Shown here in pieces: positions 7,128-16,500 of a stretch of 18,177 nt of DNA. The notes below the pieces were generated by a model that searched no databases, had not been told where the DNA came from, and saw only the letters and a program-made list of their open reading frames with translations. The DNA comes from a bacterium (lineage in GTDB: Bacteria; Verrucomicrobiota; Kiritimatiellia; UBA8416), in contig JAIFLS010000078.1 in NCBI GenBank assembly GCA_020048935.1, positions 1-18,177 on the forward strand. Reading direction: 5' to 3'. A program made the position numbers and the translations under genes. How positions within the stretch are numbered: the stretch's first letter is position 1; every line of letters starts with the position of its first letter.

Positions 7128-9239
7128 ATGAAAGTATCTGTTGCTAATTGCTTGAGCAAATCCCTTCCAATCATTTGCCTGCTCATATCAGCATTGAGTG
7201 CAAACGCGGAGGATCTCAAAATGGAACTGGACATTGGAACAGGCAACCACGTTAGTGCAAAGGTGTTGGATAACGGGGAATACCAGATTACCACGACAGG
7301 TGGTGACCCGTTTATTCTTACCAAACCATTCAAGTCCAACTATGACCCAAACAAGGAATATGTCTTTTCGTTTGAATATTTCTGCATCGAAGGTCTGGAC
7401 AGTATTCAACTGTTCTATGCCCCTCCGGTTAAGGAAGAGCAGTCGGCGCATGGTCCGGAACTGCTTTCCAGTGAAGGGTGGACAAGCTACGCGCTTAACA
7501 TCAAGGCGTGCCAGGAGCCGGGGAGCTGGCGTGAGGGTTACACGCAGTTCCGCATCGATTTCGGCAGTCAATCGGGACGAACGATTCATCTGCGCAATAT
7601 CCAGCTGCGCGCTCCCACGGATGGAGAGCTGAAGGCGGCGCTGGCCGCCACGCATGGCAATAGCAAGGTGGCTGTTTTTGACACTGCTTTGCAGGCCATG
7701 GTGGCTACAGGCTTTGATGCCCTCATCGCACGTGTAGAGGCCTCCGATTCAAGCATCAAGATTGCGATGGAGGCAAAAGGACAACTTGGCAACCTGTTTC
7801 TGTGTGAAGTTCCATTCTACCAGTCACCGGTCGGTCGCACCGAGTTCGTATGGCAGGAGGCGGTTCCGGAGCTTAAAGGCACTCACACGGTTGAAGTCAA
7901 ACGGTTTCGCGGCGATCATGATCGAGTCTTCTCCAGCTGGATCCTGATGCGCAAGACCCCGGCAGGACTCATGCCAGTTTCGCACCAGCGTTTTCCGGAT
8001 CGGATCCCGGCGCAGTGGTCGCTGACACGCGACCGGCCGTTGTCGAAAAAGGGCACGAGCGGCTTGGACGGCGGAAACCTCTTTCAATTCGAGGATTACA
8101 AGAAGCTTGGCATCCACAACACGACCCAGAATATCGTGTTGACCCAGTTGGTTCTGGCCAATCCGGAGGCAGGCACAACACCGCACTCCTTCAACGGCAC
8201 CACCGTCCATATTCGCAACGACCAGGTGAAGGCGCTCGACCGGGTCATGCAGGAAGCGGATCAATTGAAGATCGTCGTCTCATCGATCATCCTGATCCCC
8301 AAGAACACGCCCATGAGCCATCCCGATTGTGCCCCGGCAGGAATCTATGCGATGCCGAACGTCGTGGAGGAGAGTGGCTGGAGCATCTATGCTGCCGGGC
8401 TTGATTTTCTGGCCCAGCGTTATATGCGGCCGGACCGCAAGTATGGCAGGATCACTCATTGGATCCTGCACAACGAGGTCGACGCAGGATGGATCTGGAC
8501 CAATGCTGGCGACAAGCCGTTATACACCTATCTGGATCTCTACTACCGCTCGATGCGAACGGCCCAGTCGGTGATCCGTCGCTATGGTGATGCAGGTGAT
8601 GTCCTTATCAGCCTGACTCACTACTGGACCATTGCCCACAACTCCAAGTGCTACAAACCGAAAGACATGGTTGATCTTCTGGCAAAGCGCTCCTCTCAAG
8701 AGGGTGATTTTGACTGGGGGCTTGCCTACCATCCCTACCCGGAGAACCTGCGTGATCCGCGCACTTGGCTTGACAAGAGCGCGACTTTTGACTTTCAAAC
8801 CAAGCGCATAACGCCAAAGAACCTGGAAGTCCTGGATGCCTACATGCGACAGGAAACCATGCTCTATGATGGCAAGGTCCGCACGATCGTGCTTTCCGAG
8901 CAGGGGTCGAATTCGCCGAAACACGACGAAGAGAGTTATCGTGATCAGGCGGCGGGACTCGTCTATACCTGGCTGAAGTTCAGGGACCTCGATTCGATCG
9001 AATCCTACGTTCATCACCGGTGGATGGATCACCCGCAGGAAGGTGGTCTCAATCTTGGCTTCCGGCGCGACAGCAAGAGTACCGACCCGGAAGAGGGTAA
9101 GAAACCCGCCTGGGAAATCTGGCGCAAGCTGGGGACACCTCAAGAGGGCGAGGCCTTTGAATTTACCAAGCCAGTAATCGGCATCAAGGACATCTCGGAA
9201 GTCCGCTTCCAGGGAATGATCATTGAAAATAACCAATAG
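7128..9239 (+). CDS. Secreted DUF5722-family protein with N-terminal binding-like module
   Basis: 703 residues. A signal peptide ends at about SANA-ED (residues 24-29). Residues about 40-162 form a beta-rich module of the jelly-roll type (VFSFEYFCIEGLDSIQLFY, then GWTSYAL and RTIHLRNIQL). Residues about 285-670 match the DUF5722 family as I know it: NTTQNIVLTQLVL, YAMPNVVEESGWSIYAAGLD, ITHWILHNEVDAG, GLAYHPYPENL and VLSEQGSNSP. N449-E450 and E591 sit where the acid/base (after an Asn) and nucleophile occur in retaining TIM-barrel glycosidases of clan GH-A, so a glycoside hydrolase role is likely though not proven for this family. The start at 7128 lacks a strong ribosome binding site but gives an ideal signal peptide. 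The N-terminal module has a close relative in the GH43 gene at the window's right end (see findings). Confidence 0.9.
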   Translation: MKVSVANCLSKSLPIICLLISALSANAEDLKMELDIGTGNHVSAKVLDNGEYQITTTGGDPFILTKPFKSNYDPNKEYVFSFEYFCIEGLDSIQLFYAPPVKEEQSAHGPELLSSEGWTSYALNIKACQEPGSWREGYTQFRIDFGSQSGRTIHLRNIQLRAPTDGELKAALAATHGNSKVAVFDTALQAMVATGFDALIARVEASDSSIKIAMEAKGQLGNLFLCEVPFYQSPVGRTEFVWQEAVPELKGTHTVEVKRFRGDHDRVFSSWILMRKTPAGLMPVSHQRFPDRIPAQWSLTRDRPLSKKGTSGLDGGNLFQFEDYKKLGIHNTTQNIVLTQLVLANPEAGTTPHSFNGTTVHIRNDQVKALDRVMQEADQLKIVVSSIILIPKNTPMSHPDCAPAGIYAMPNVVEESGWSIYAAGLDFLAQRYMRPDRKYGRITHWILHNEVDAGWIWTNAGDKPLYTYLDLYYRSMRTAQSVIRRYGDAGDVLISLTHYWTIAHNSKCYKPKDMVDLLAKRSSQEGDFDWGLAYHPYPENLRDPRTWLDKSATFDFQTKRITPKNLEVLDAYMRQETMLYDGKVRTIVLSEQGSNSPKHDEESYRDQAAGLVYTWLKFRDLDSIESYVHHRWMDHPQEGGLNLGFRRDSKSTDPEEGKKPAWEIWRKLGTPQEGEAFEFTKPVIGIKDISEVRFQGMIIENNQ

Positions 9240-9257
9240 CCAGCGTGGGAGCCTAGT

Positions 9258-12200
9258 ATGAGCATGAAGAATCTGAAAGGACGCCGATCCATGACCCATC
9301 GCCTCGGCATCCTTGCCGTCGTGGCAATGCTTGCGACTTGCAGTGCCGCTACCGCCGGGATTTTCGACTGGGGCTGCCATGCACCTGAAGCCCTTCCGCA
9401 GGTGACGGTGCGCTACGAGGACGCAGCCAGGAATACGCTGATCGTCGAGGGTGATCGCTACCGAGCGAAAATCCGTATGGCTCCGGTGGCGATCCTGTCA
9501 TTGGAAACGGATAGCGGCAACCAGATAACGGAACCGATTGTTCCAGGTTTTGTCGATAGTAAAGGTGTCCATTACACGCCCCAGCGCTCGGGAATCCCCA
9601 CATGGAAGACCTATCAGGGTCAATCCTATAAGCCGGCGCTCAGCGTGGCCGCCAGGGTCAATGTCTGGAATGCCGGGCCTTATTACTGGGACGCCCATAT
9701 CCTTGACATCCCGCTGGTCACCGCTGATGCCGCCGAAAGGGAATCGTTTCAGGCAAATGAAACCGTGGAAGCGTGGGGGTTCGACACCGATACGCAGGGC
9801 TGGGGAACCGAGGCAAATGACTGCGCCGCGCCCGATGTCCGCGATGGCCGGTTGACCGTGCAATACGATGGCGTAGATCCTTGGTTCGTGTCCCCGGTGA
9901 TCAACAAGCGCGGCCCATTCCTGGTTCAGATGCGCCTGCGCTCAACACAGTCAGGGAAAGCCCAGCTTTATTACGCCACCAAGAAAAAACCGTTCGGTGC
10001 CGAAACCTACATCTCTTTTGAGGTCCAAGGTGGCGATGCCTGGCAGGACATCACGATTCCGGTACCGATCAATCCGACATTCATGCAGCTTCGTATTGAT
10101 CCCCCTGGCAACCGCGGGCGTATCGAGTTTGAACATATCGAGCTCAAAAAGATGGAACTGTCCATTCCTGACAACAATACCGTTGTCCGCGGCGAACTTG
10201 TCTTTCACGTCTTCGCCGACCGACTCAACATAGAGTTCCGGGTCGATCCCGAGGCGACCGGTGTCAACCCCGTGGCCACCCGCTGGAATCTGGAAGCTCC
10301 CGGCTTGAAGCACGCGATAGTGGAGGGCCGTCCACTTACACAATTTGGCGACATTGCGCTCCTCGGCCTTCCCGGGCAGGTATACAAAGAGGGCCATCTG
10401 GAGGCCCCTCTGGAATCGTCGCCTGCGTCGGGGCAGGTTCCCCGTTGCTGGTGGGTGATGCGTCCATCGGCGAGCGCGCCATCGCTGACTGACCTCTTCC
10501 ATGAAGAATTGAACCCCTTGGACGCAGGCAACTTCACCGTGAAATACGGACGTTATCTGGGCTACGATGCCGCAGCGGGGCTCCACACCATCGATGCCCT
10601 GGCCGAGGGCTTCGAGTTCAATTCCGCCTACGATAACCCGAATCGGCGGATCGAGATACCCGTGACGATCAAAGGTGATGATAGTAACCGGCGACTCATA
10701 TGCAAAAGCATCAGTCATGTCGGTATGCTTCCGGCAACCGTACTGGCCGATGTTAACGGCTTCATGCTGCCAACCCCCGTCCTCTCATGCAAGAATTTCG
10801 CTGGCGAGCGCGAGGAGCCCGACGACAGCGGCTATGGCAACGCCTTCTTCCCCATTGATCTTGCGGCCAACGAGGAGAAGCGCTTCCAGATCCTGCACCT
10901 GTTCCAGAACTGGGGCGACCACATGCTCAAGCAGGTTTCCTCCATTCGCTTTTTCCATATCTACTGGCATCTCTCCACCGGGGTTTCGGAGACCACCTGT
11001 TTCACGATCCCATCCATGAAGCTGAATGGCGTCTGGGTGCGTATTCCGGACTACCGTCCCTACAGCGGCCCGTTCTGGAAAGGACAGCCGCAGCATGACT
11101 GCGAAAGCTGGCCAGGATTCCTGCAATACCAGGGCGACAACGGTGAGGTTCGCCTAGTCTACGATAAGACGGTCTTCGAATCCATAGCGCCGAACCTAGC
11201 CCTGTTCACCATGCATTTCACAAGCAGCGATGGTGCCGCCCGGGCCACGGCCAGGGTGATGGAAATCCCCCAGGGTGATGAATCGCGAACCTTCCTTCAG
11301 CTTCGCTACGACTTCGATAAGGATGTCGTGATCCGGGGCGATGCACGCGACACATTTCGCTGGCTTAACGTCAACGATAAGCAATTACCACAGTCCCTGG
11401 TCTATATCGACCGCGATGGCAAGGCCGTGGCCGAACCCATCCGCGCGGGGGGGCATCAGGCTCTCGGACGGGAGTTTGGAACGGAATTCCCGTTCGTCGG
11501 AACCCACGGTATGCCCGGCAAACAGGGCGCGACATACTACAGTTCGCTGGTGCTTCTGCGCGGTTTCAGGGCGCGCTTGGGTGGCGTGGATCAGGAGCGC
11601 GCCTTCTTCTCCGCCCAGTATGGGGCGCAGAACGGCAACTACTGGCTTACACAACAGGCGCAGGATCTGGTGATCAAGGCGGGTGATTACATCGAGGCCG
11701 AGATCATGCTGCTTCCACATGCAGAGGGCACCGAGCCGCTGGTCGTTCCCGATCGGGAACGACGATATTACGGGACAGAGGGGCCGAGTGCCAAGATCAA
11801 GACCGGGCGGCTGTTCGAAACGTTCCCGGCAACGGTGGTGGCGGAGAACGAGGTGGTGGCCCTTTCCATCACAGGGGGCACCGAAGCCACCCCGATCATT
11901 GCGAAGGGATTCGACGATTGGTCCGTGCCGCTTCTCTGGGTCAATGGTCAATGGCAGAACCAGCAGTCCCACGGCGGCGACGGCTACCAGGTCAACCCCG
12001 ATGATAACGGCAAATACCGCTTCACCTTTCTGGTCAAGCAACGCCAGGGTCATCCCCGCGACGTCGTGGTCACTCGTGCATCGTGCAGTACCGGAATCAG
12101 CCGGGTAATCGATCGTTCCGGTTATCCCGAACTCACTACCGATGCCGACGAGGGGGCGTTTTCTCTCCGGGCACCCGCGCAAAAAGGTAATGATTCCAAG

Positions 12201-12578
12201 GAGACTGACTTTTTCCCCATGTTTGCCCCCGGACTGAACAGGATCATGGCAGACGCTCCGGCAACCTTTTTCACCGGGAGCGCCAAGCGTGTACGCCAGA
12301 TCCCCCTGACGGTGGATCCTGCGGGCAAGACGGTTGAAGTCACCGTGTCCCGTTACGACGAACGGACGATGGAACTCGTTGTCTCCGGCGCGGCCATGCT
12401 CCAATTCAACGCCGTTTCCGGAAGCGCCACGTACCGACTCACGATCAATGGCAAGAAAACCATCCATCAGATGTCTCCGAATCAGAACGTGCTGAACGCA
12501 GAGATCGGCGAGGGGACGCACAAGGTCGTTCTGGAATATGCCGGAAGCCAATTCAAGCGTGACGACAGGGAGAGATGA
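9258..12578 (+). CDS. Very large secreted protein of unknown function
   Basis: 1106 residues, not recognised. A ribosome binding site GGGAG (9247-9251) precedes the ATG at 9258, and residues 13-33 (THRLGILAVVAMLATCSAATA) form the signal peptide. Residues about 35-160 look like strands of a beta-sandwich. Residues about 165-300 contain a module of the type found in the neighbouring proteins: EAWGFDTDTQGWG, then DAWQDITIPVP and MQLRIDPPG followed by IEFEHIELKKM. The remaining 800 residues are mostly strand-like, with aromatic-rich patches (HIYWHLSTG, DYRPYSGPFWKGQPQHDCESWPGF, FLQLRYDFD) of the kind seen in large multi-domain polysaccharide lyases or beta-sandwich hydrolases. I cannot point to catalytic residues. 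Position between a DUF5722 enzyme and an esterase suggests glycan binding or cleavage. Confidence 0.85.
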   Translation: MSMKNLKGRRSMTHRLGILAVVAMLATCSAATAGIFDWGCHAPEALPQVTVRYEDAARNTLIVEGDRYRAKIRMAPVAILSLETDSGNQITEPIVPGFVDSKGVHYTPQRSGIPTWKTYQGQSYKPALSVAARVNVWNAGPYYWDAHILDIPLVTADAAERESFQANETVEAWGFDTDTQGWGTEANDCAAPDVRDGRLTVQYDGVDPWFVSPVINKRGPFLVQMRLRSTQSGKAQLYYATKKKPFGAETYISFEVQGGDAWQDITIPVPINPTFMQLRIDPPGNRGRIEFEHIELKKMELSIPDNNTVVRGELVFHVFADRLNIEFRVDPEATGVNPVATRWNLEAPGLKHAIVEGRPLTQFGDIALLGLPGQVYKEGHLEAPLESSPASGQVPRCWWVMRPSASAPSLTDLFHEELNPLDAGNFTVKYGRYLGYDAAAGLHTIDALAEGFEFNSAYDNPNRRIEIPVTIKGDDSNRRLICKSISHVGMLPATVLADVNGFMLPTPVLSCKNFAGEREEPDDSGYGNAFFPIDLAANEEKRFQILHLFQNWGDHMLKQVSSIRFFHIYWHLSTGVSETTCFTIPSMKLNGVWVRIPDYRPYSGPFWKGQPQHDCESWPGFLQYQGDNGEVRLVYDKTVFESIAPNLALFTMHFTSSDGAARATARVMEIPQGDESRTFLQLRYDFDKDVVIRGDARDTFRWLNVNDKQLPQSLVYIDRDGKAVAEPIRAGGHQALGREFGTEFPFVGTHGMPGKQGATYYSSLVLLRGFRARLGGVDQERAFFSAQYGAQNGNYWLTQQAQDLVIKAGDYIEAEIMLLPHAEGTEPLVVPDRERRYYGTEGPSAKIKTGRLFETFPATVVAENEVVALSITGGTEATPIIAKGFDDWSVPLLWVNGQWQNQQSHGGDGYQVNPDDNGKYRFTFLVKQRQGHPRDVVVTRASCSTGISRVIDRSGYPELTTDADEGAFSLRAPAQKGNDSKETDFFPMFAPGLNRIMADAPATFFTGSAKRVRQIPLTVDPAGKTVEVTVSRYDERTMELVVSGAAMLQFNAVSGSATYRLTINGKKTIHQMSPNQNVLNAEIGEGTHKVVLEYAGSQFKRDDRER

Positions 12579-12616
12579 GCGCGAGGCAGCAAGAGTACCG
12601 ATCCGCATCCAGCATT

Positions 12617-12620
12617 GGAG
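12617..12620 (+). promoter_or_regulatory. Ribosome binding site that sets the SASA gene start
   Basis: GGAG at 12617-12620 lies 6 bases before the ATG at 12627. It overlaps the in-frame TTG at 12615, so the ATG rather than the TTG is the start. Confidence 0.65.
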
Positions 12621-12626
12621 CATATT

Positions 12627-14053
12627 ATGAGTGCACACATAAATATCCGACTGCAAGCAAGGTTCATCAAGCATTACCTCGGCGTATTCCTGCTTTTTCT
12701 CGCCATCGCGAGCCCGTGTTTGGCTGCTCTTGATCTTCCTTCCATTTTTTCAGATGGCATGGTGCTGCAGCAGAACAAGGCGATCGCGGTGTGGGGGATG
12801 GCGGAGCCTGGCGCGAATGTGACCGTCTCGTTTGCCGGACAGAAGCAGACGGCCCTGAGCGAGAAGAGCGGCAAGTTCATGGTACACCTCGATGCGATGA
12901 AGGCCTCGGGAACCCCATGTGTCTTGACGGTTAGCGCCAACGAGGAAACGGTGGAAGTGAAGAATGTTCTCGTCGGCGAGGTCTGGCTCTGCGCGGGCCA
13001 GTCTAATATGCGCATGAGCGTGGGCGGCGTGACTAACGCGATGGCGGAAAAGGCGGCCGCCAACTATCCCGCCATCCGCTTTTTCACAGTGCCAGCTATC
13101 GGGCATAAGGAACCGCAGTCGCTTGTAAACGCAGGCTGGAAGGTATGCTCTACGCAAACCGTTGGCTCCTGCACCGCGGTTGGTTACTTCTTTGCACGAA
13201 AGCTGCACCAGGATCTGAAGTTGCCAATCGGACTCATCGATATCTCTTATGGCGGCGCAACGATCGCTACGTTCATGGATGCGGAAACGGTATGGCATAC
13301 GCTGGCAAACGCTCAGATTTACAAGAGTGACAAGTCTTTCTTGGATAAGAAACCGCCGTTTGTGCAGGGCGTATCCTCCTACTGCTACAACGCCATGGTC
13401 CATCCGATCATTCCATTTACGGCCAGGGGCACCATCTGGTACCAGGGGGAGGGGAATGCAGGGGCACCGGCAGAATACATCAACTGGTATCGGGATTATG
13501 TGCTCATGATGCGCAGGAAGTTCTTGGATCCTGCGATGCCATTCTATCACTTGCAGGATATGAAAAACCACAGCCTGAGGTCTGGGCCCGCTTCCGGCTG
13601 GCGCAGGAAAAAGCGCTTGAATTGCCGAATACCGGCATGGCGACCGCCATGGATGTCGGCATGAAAGACAATATTCATCCGGTGAACAAACAAGATGTCG
13701 GACTCCGGCTTGCACTGTGCGCACTTAACAAGACGTATGGTAAATCTGATGTGGTTGGCGAGGGGCCTCGCTTCAAGTCACTCAGGAAGAACGGATCGAA
13801 AATTGAAGTCACTTTTTCTGGTTGTGATGGAGGGCTGAAGCTGAGCGGAGGTTTTGGCGGATTTACCGGTGTTCTAAAAGATGGAAATTCCGTAGCCCTT
13901 GATGGAAAGATCACGGGAAATGATTCGGTTGAGATCGACCTTGCCGGCCTGGACATCAAGCGCTTACGCTATGCGTATGCGAACTATCCCGTCTGCCCGC
14001 TGATCAACGGTGCCAATCTTCCCGCCCTGTCGTTTGACCAACCTGTTGAGTGA
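12627..14053 (+). pseudogene. Sialate O-acetylesterase-like (SASA family) gene split by a frameshift
   Basis: Members of this family remove O-acetyl groups from sugars using an SGNH-type catalytic site. The first part (12627-13664) has a signal peptide (about residues 15-33, HYLGVFLLFLAIASPCLAA), the opening LPSIFSDGMVLQQ, the nucleophile motif WLCAGQSNM (S126) and the block WYQGEGNAG. After 'PFYHLQDMK' at about 13566 the frame turns into non-family residues and stops at 13664. The family sequence continues one base back in another frame: KPQPEVWARFRLAQEKALELP, then TGMATAMDVG, DNIHPVNKQDVG (His of the catalytic site) and on to TGA at 14051-14053. The combined length of about 475 codons is normal for the family, so the gene is complete except for the break. 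Ser and His therefore end up in different frames and the product is probably inactive unless reading is corrected. A sequencing or assembly error in the A-run is also possible. It sits 48 bases after the unknown 1106-residue gene. Confidence 0.85.
13563..13567 (+). other. Probable frameshift site (A-run) in the SASA gene
   Basis: Five A bases at 13563-13567. With a sixth A the reading becomes DMKKPQPEVWARF without any further change, joining the two halves of the family sequence. This is the simplest repair. An alternative is loss of one copy of a CTTGCAG duplication near 13550-13556, which would restore a HLQLAGYEKPQPE sequence. Confidence 0.5.
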
Positions 14054-14058
14054 GAATT

Positions 14059-16500
14059 ATGAATATTAGAACATCAAAAACTGTTGATGCAAAGGCTTGC
14101 CGCTTTTGGCTGCTCGTCATGACGGTCCTGCTGTTTCTGGCTAAATCAGAATCCATGGCAGCTACGAATACCCTGTTCAATTACGAGTTCAGTACGGCAG
14201 GAAATGCTGAAGGCTGGACGGCTGCAGGTGCTGCCGTTAGCGTCAGCAATGGCCTACTCAATGGAAGCATTAGTTCTGGGGATCCGCAGATTCTGCACAC
14301 TGGTTATTCATTCCCGGGAAACTCATCGACCGGAGTCCTGATCCGCATAAAGAGCAGTGATAACGGCAATGCAGAGCTTTTCTGGGCAAGAGTGGGAGAC
14401 GACAACTATACTGCAGGAAAACGAGTAAGCTCAAACTACACAGGCAGCGGCTCATTTCAAACCCTCTACTTCAAATTGGAAGGACTCGCGGAGTGGGATG
14501 GACAGACCATCACCCGGCTTCGCATAGACCCGCCCGGCGGCGCGGGCGCAACATTCGAGATAGACTGGATTCGCGTGTTGGCGTGGGTCGATACGACCGA
14601 CGATGACGGCGACGGGCTGATCAACATCGATGACCCGGACGACAACAACGATGGAGTCTCAGATGCATGGGAAAGAGCCATGAAAGACTGGCCAGGCAGC
14701 GTGTCTTTCGACTTTGACAGCAGCGGTGATCTTGAAGGATGGTACACAAACAGTAATCTGGCAATCCTATCGCACACTAACAGTATTCTTACCGCTGCAT
14801 CGACGGGCAGCGATCCGCAGTTCTACAACACCCAGATGTACCTACAGTCAGGGTTGTTCGACGGATTGGCAATCAAGCTCACAACAACGAATTCGGGAAG
14901 CGTTCAGCTTTTCTGGGGCAACAGTGTCAGCAACAGCTTCAACGGCGTGCGAAGCAGTAATGTTCTTGTGAGCGCCAGCAGTGATGCCCAGACCATTTAC
15001 TTTAACATGACCAATGCCCCCGGATGGAAAGGTCATGTCATTACAAGGCTCAGAATTGACACCGACTTGCCCCAGGGCCGCCCGTTCAAAATAGATTGGA
15101 TCCGTTTCTCTAACGGCGACTACGACCGCGATGGCATTCCTGACATCGTTGAAGGGGTCGACGACATCGACGGCGATGGAATACCAAGCTTTATGGATCC
15201 TGACAGCGACGCAGATAGCGTATCGGATCGCGAAGAGTCAAGCCGTGGCTGGAATCCCTTTGACCCGGTCGAGTCCACTACGCATTCCGACACTGACGGC
15301 GTGCCGGATGCCGCCGAAATCGTATCCGGGACAGACCCCTACGACAGTAACGATTTCACGTCTGCCGATATCGCGGCATCGAATGCAACGCATGTATCTG
15401 TTGGCATAAGCGCAAGGGCAGGTCGATCCTACAGCCTTGAATATTCAACCAACTTGACCTCAGGGGTATGGACTCCAACCAACAATATATGGCATGCAAC
15501 AGCCGATCAGTCTCTGAGCTGGAACGTACCTGTGAGTACCTCCGCCGTTCAGCAGTTCTTCCGCCCCAGTATCTACGGCATGATGGGGGATCCTCTAACA
15601 TACACTACAAATTCGCCGACAGACGAGAACGGCACCGGCGGAAATGGCATTCTCGACAACGGCTATATTCGACTCCAATCCGGCGCCGGAAACGGCTGCT
15701 CATTGACTGGCTTTTCCGTAGCCGGAGGCACAAGTATTATCAATATTCATGATCAGGGCCGATTGATCCAGCAGAGCTATTATGCCGGCAGCAACCTCAC
15801 TCGTTCCGGCCAAAGCCCATCATGGACAAATTGGCCATGGAATCCGATCCAGGGGGGCGACGCATCTGGGAAGCCTTCGGAGGTTATTGAGGTTGCTTCC
15901 CTGGAATTCGGTGGTTCCGTCTTTACCCGCACAATTCCATTGCTTTGGGACATGACCACGGGGGAAAAGGGAAAGTGCGTAATGGACCAGTGGAATGAGT
16001 TTGAGCCGGGCATGTCGAACGTGGTCCGCGTGACATGCCGCTTCATATCCGACCGCGACGAGGGGGACATCTGGGGCAGCGCTATCCCCAAACACCAGGA
16101 ACTACCTGCCACGTATTTTATTCGCTCATTTTCCAAAGTGGTCTCCTATACGAACAGTGCACCCTGGACGATGGCCTCGACCAACCTGCTGGCGTATGTA
16201 CAGGGGCCCCCATGGTTCAGAGCCTACCCTACTGAAGGCTGGATTGCACAGGTTGATCCGGCAAATGATATTGGTATCGGTCTGTATAGCCCTGTCTCTG
16301 ATTCTGGATGGTGGTATGGTGCGGCCGGCAACCCACCCGGCGGTCCTGCAAACAGCCAAACCATGCATATGGCGCCACTCTCAACTGTTAGGCTCGATCG
16401 GAAAAGTATTCTAGTCTACCGCTATTGGCTGATCTACGGAACTCTCACACAGATACGCAACCGGGTGTATGAACTTCATAACCTGTACCCAGACGGATGA
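14059..16500 (+). CDS. Secreted multi-module protein with calcium-binding loops and unknown C-terminal domain
   Basis: 813 residues from the ATG at 14059; an in-frame GTG at 14050 overlaps the preceding gene's TGA. A signal peptide precedes about residue 36 (LLVMTVLLFLAKSESMAA). Two related modules follow at about 40-175 and 215-350, each ending in ITRLRID and FEIDWIR or FKIDWIR, which shows internal duplication. DxDxDG-type loops lie between and after them (DTTDDDGDGLINIDDPDD, then DDIDGDGIPSFMDPDSDAD and THSDTDGVPDAAE), as in thrombospondin type 3 or dockerin-like calcium-binding repeats. A stretch at about 455-475 (RSYSLEYSTNLTSGVW) matches a module common in PVC secreted proteins. The last 300 residues form a beta-rich domain containing DQGRLIQQSYYAG and NWPWNPIQGGD, of a family I cannot name; a sugar-binding or catalytic super-sandwich is possible. 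The gene follows the SASA gene by 5 bases. Function is inferred from context only. Confidence 0.85.
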   Translation: MNIRTSKTVDAKACRFWLLVMTVLLFLAKSESMAATNTLFNYEFSTAGNAEGWTAAGAAVSVSNGLLNGSISSGDPQILHTGYSFPGNSSTGVLIRIKSSDNGNAELFWARVGDDNYTAGKRVSSNYTGSGSFQTLYFKLEGLAEWDGQTITRLRIDPPGGAGATFEIDWIRVLAWVDTTDDDGDGLINIDDPDDNNDGVSDAWERAMKDWPGSVSFDFDSSGDLEGWYTNSNLAILSHTNSILTAASTGSDPQFYNTQMYLQSGLFDGLAIKLTTTNSGSVQLFWGNSVSNSFNGVRSSNVLVSASSDAQTIYFNMTNAPGWKGHVITRLRIDTDLPQGRPFKIDWIRFSNGDYDRDGIPDIVEGVDDIDGDGIPSFMDPDSDADSVSDREESSRGWNPFDPVESTTHSDTDGVPDAAEIVSGTDPYDSNDFTSADIAASNATHVSVGISARAGRSYSLEYSTNLTSGVWTPTNNIWHATADQSLSWNVPVSTSAVQQFFRPSIYGMMGDPLTYTTNSPTDENGTGGNGILDNGYIRLQSGAGNGCSLTGFSVAGGTSIINIHDQGRLIQQSYYAGSNLTRSGQSPSWTNWPWNPIQGGDASGKPSEVIEVASLEFGGSVFTRTIPLLWDMTTGEKGKCVMDQWNEFEPGMSNVVRVTCRFISDRDEGDIWGSAIPKHQELPATYFIRSFSKVVSYTNSAPWTMASTNLLAYVQGPPWFRAYPTEGWIAQVDPANDIGIGLYSPVSDSGWWYGAAGNPPGGPANSQTMHMAPLSTVRLDRKSILVYRYWLIYGTLTQIRNRVYELHNLYPDG

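Noticed and set aside
9258..9360. Lipoprotein signal (LATC) in the 1106-residue protein
   Set aside because: The residue before Cys is Thr, not Gly/Ala/Ser, and a better signal peptidase I site (ATA) follows.
11385..12674. Long open frame on the minus strand opposite the 1106-residue gene
   Set aside because: It overlaps a coding gene with signal peptide and domain signatures, lacks family motifs itself, and is explained by GC-rich codon use on the + strand.
13557..13570. Programmed -1 frameshifting in the SASA gene
   Set aside because: The bases G AAA AAC do not form a canonical X-XXY-YYZ slippery heptamer and no clear stimulatory hairpin was seen just downstream; mutation or sequencing error is simpler.
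12750..13724. 324-codon open frame on the minus strand opposite the SASA gene
   Set aside because: It covers clear SASA motifs on the + strand and has low-complexity, arginine- and histidine-rich composition typical of antisense shadows.
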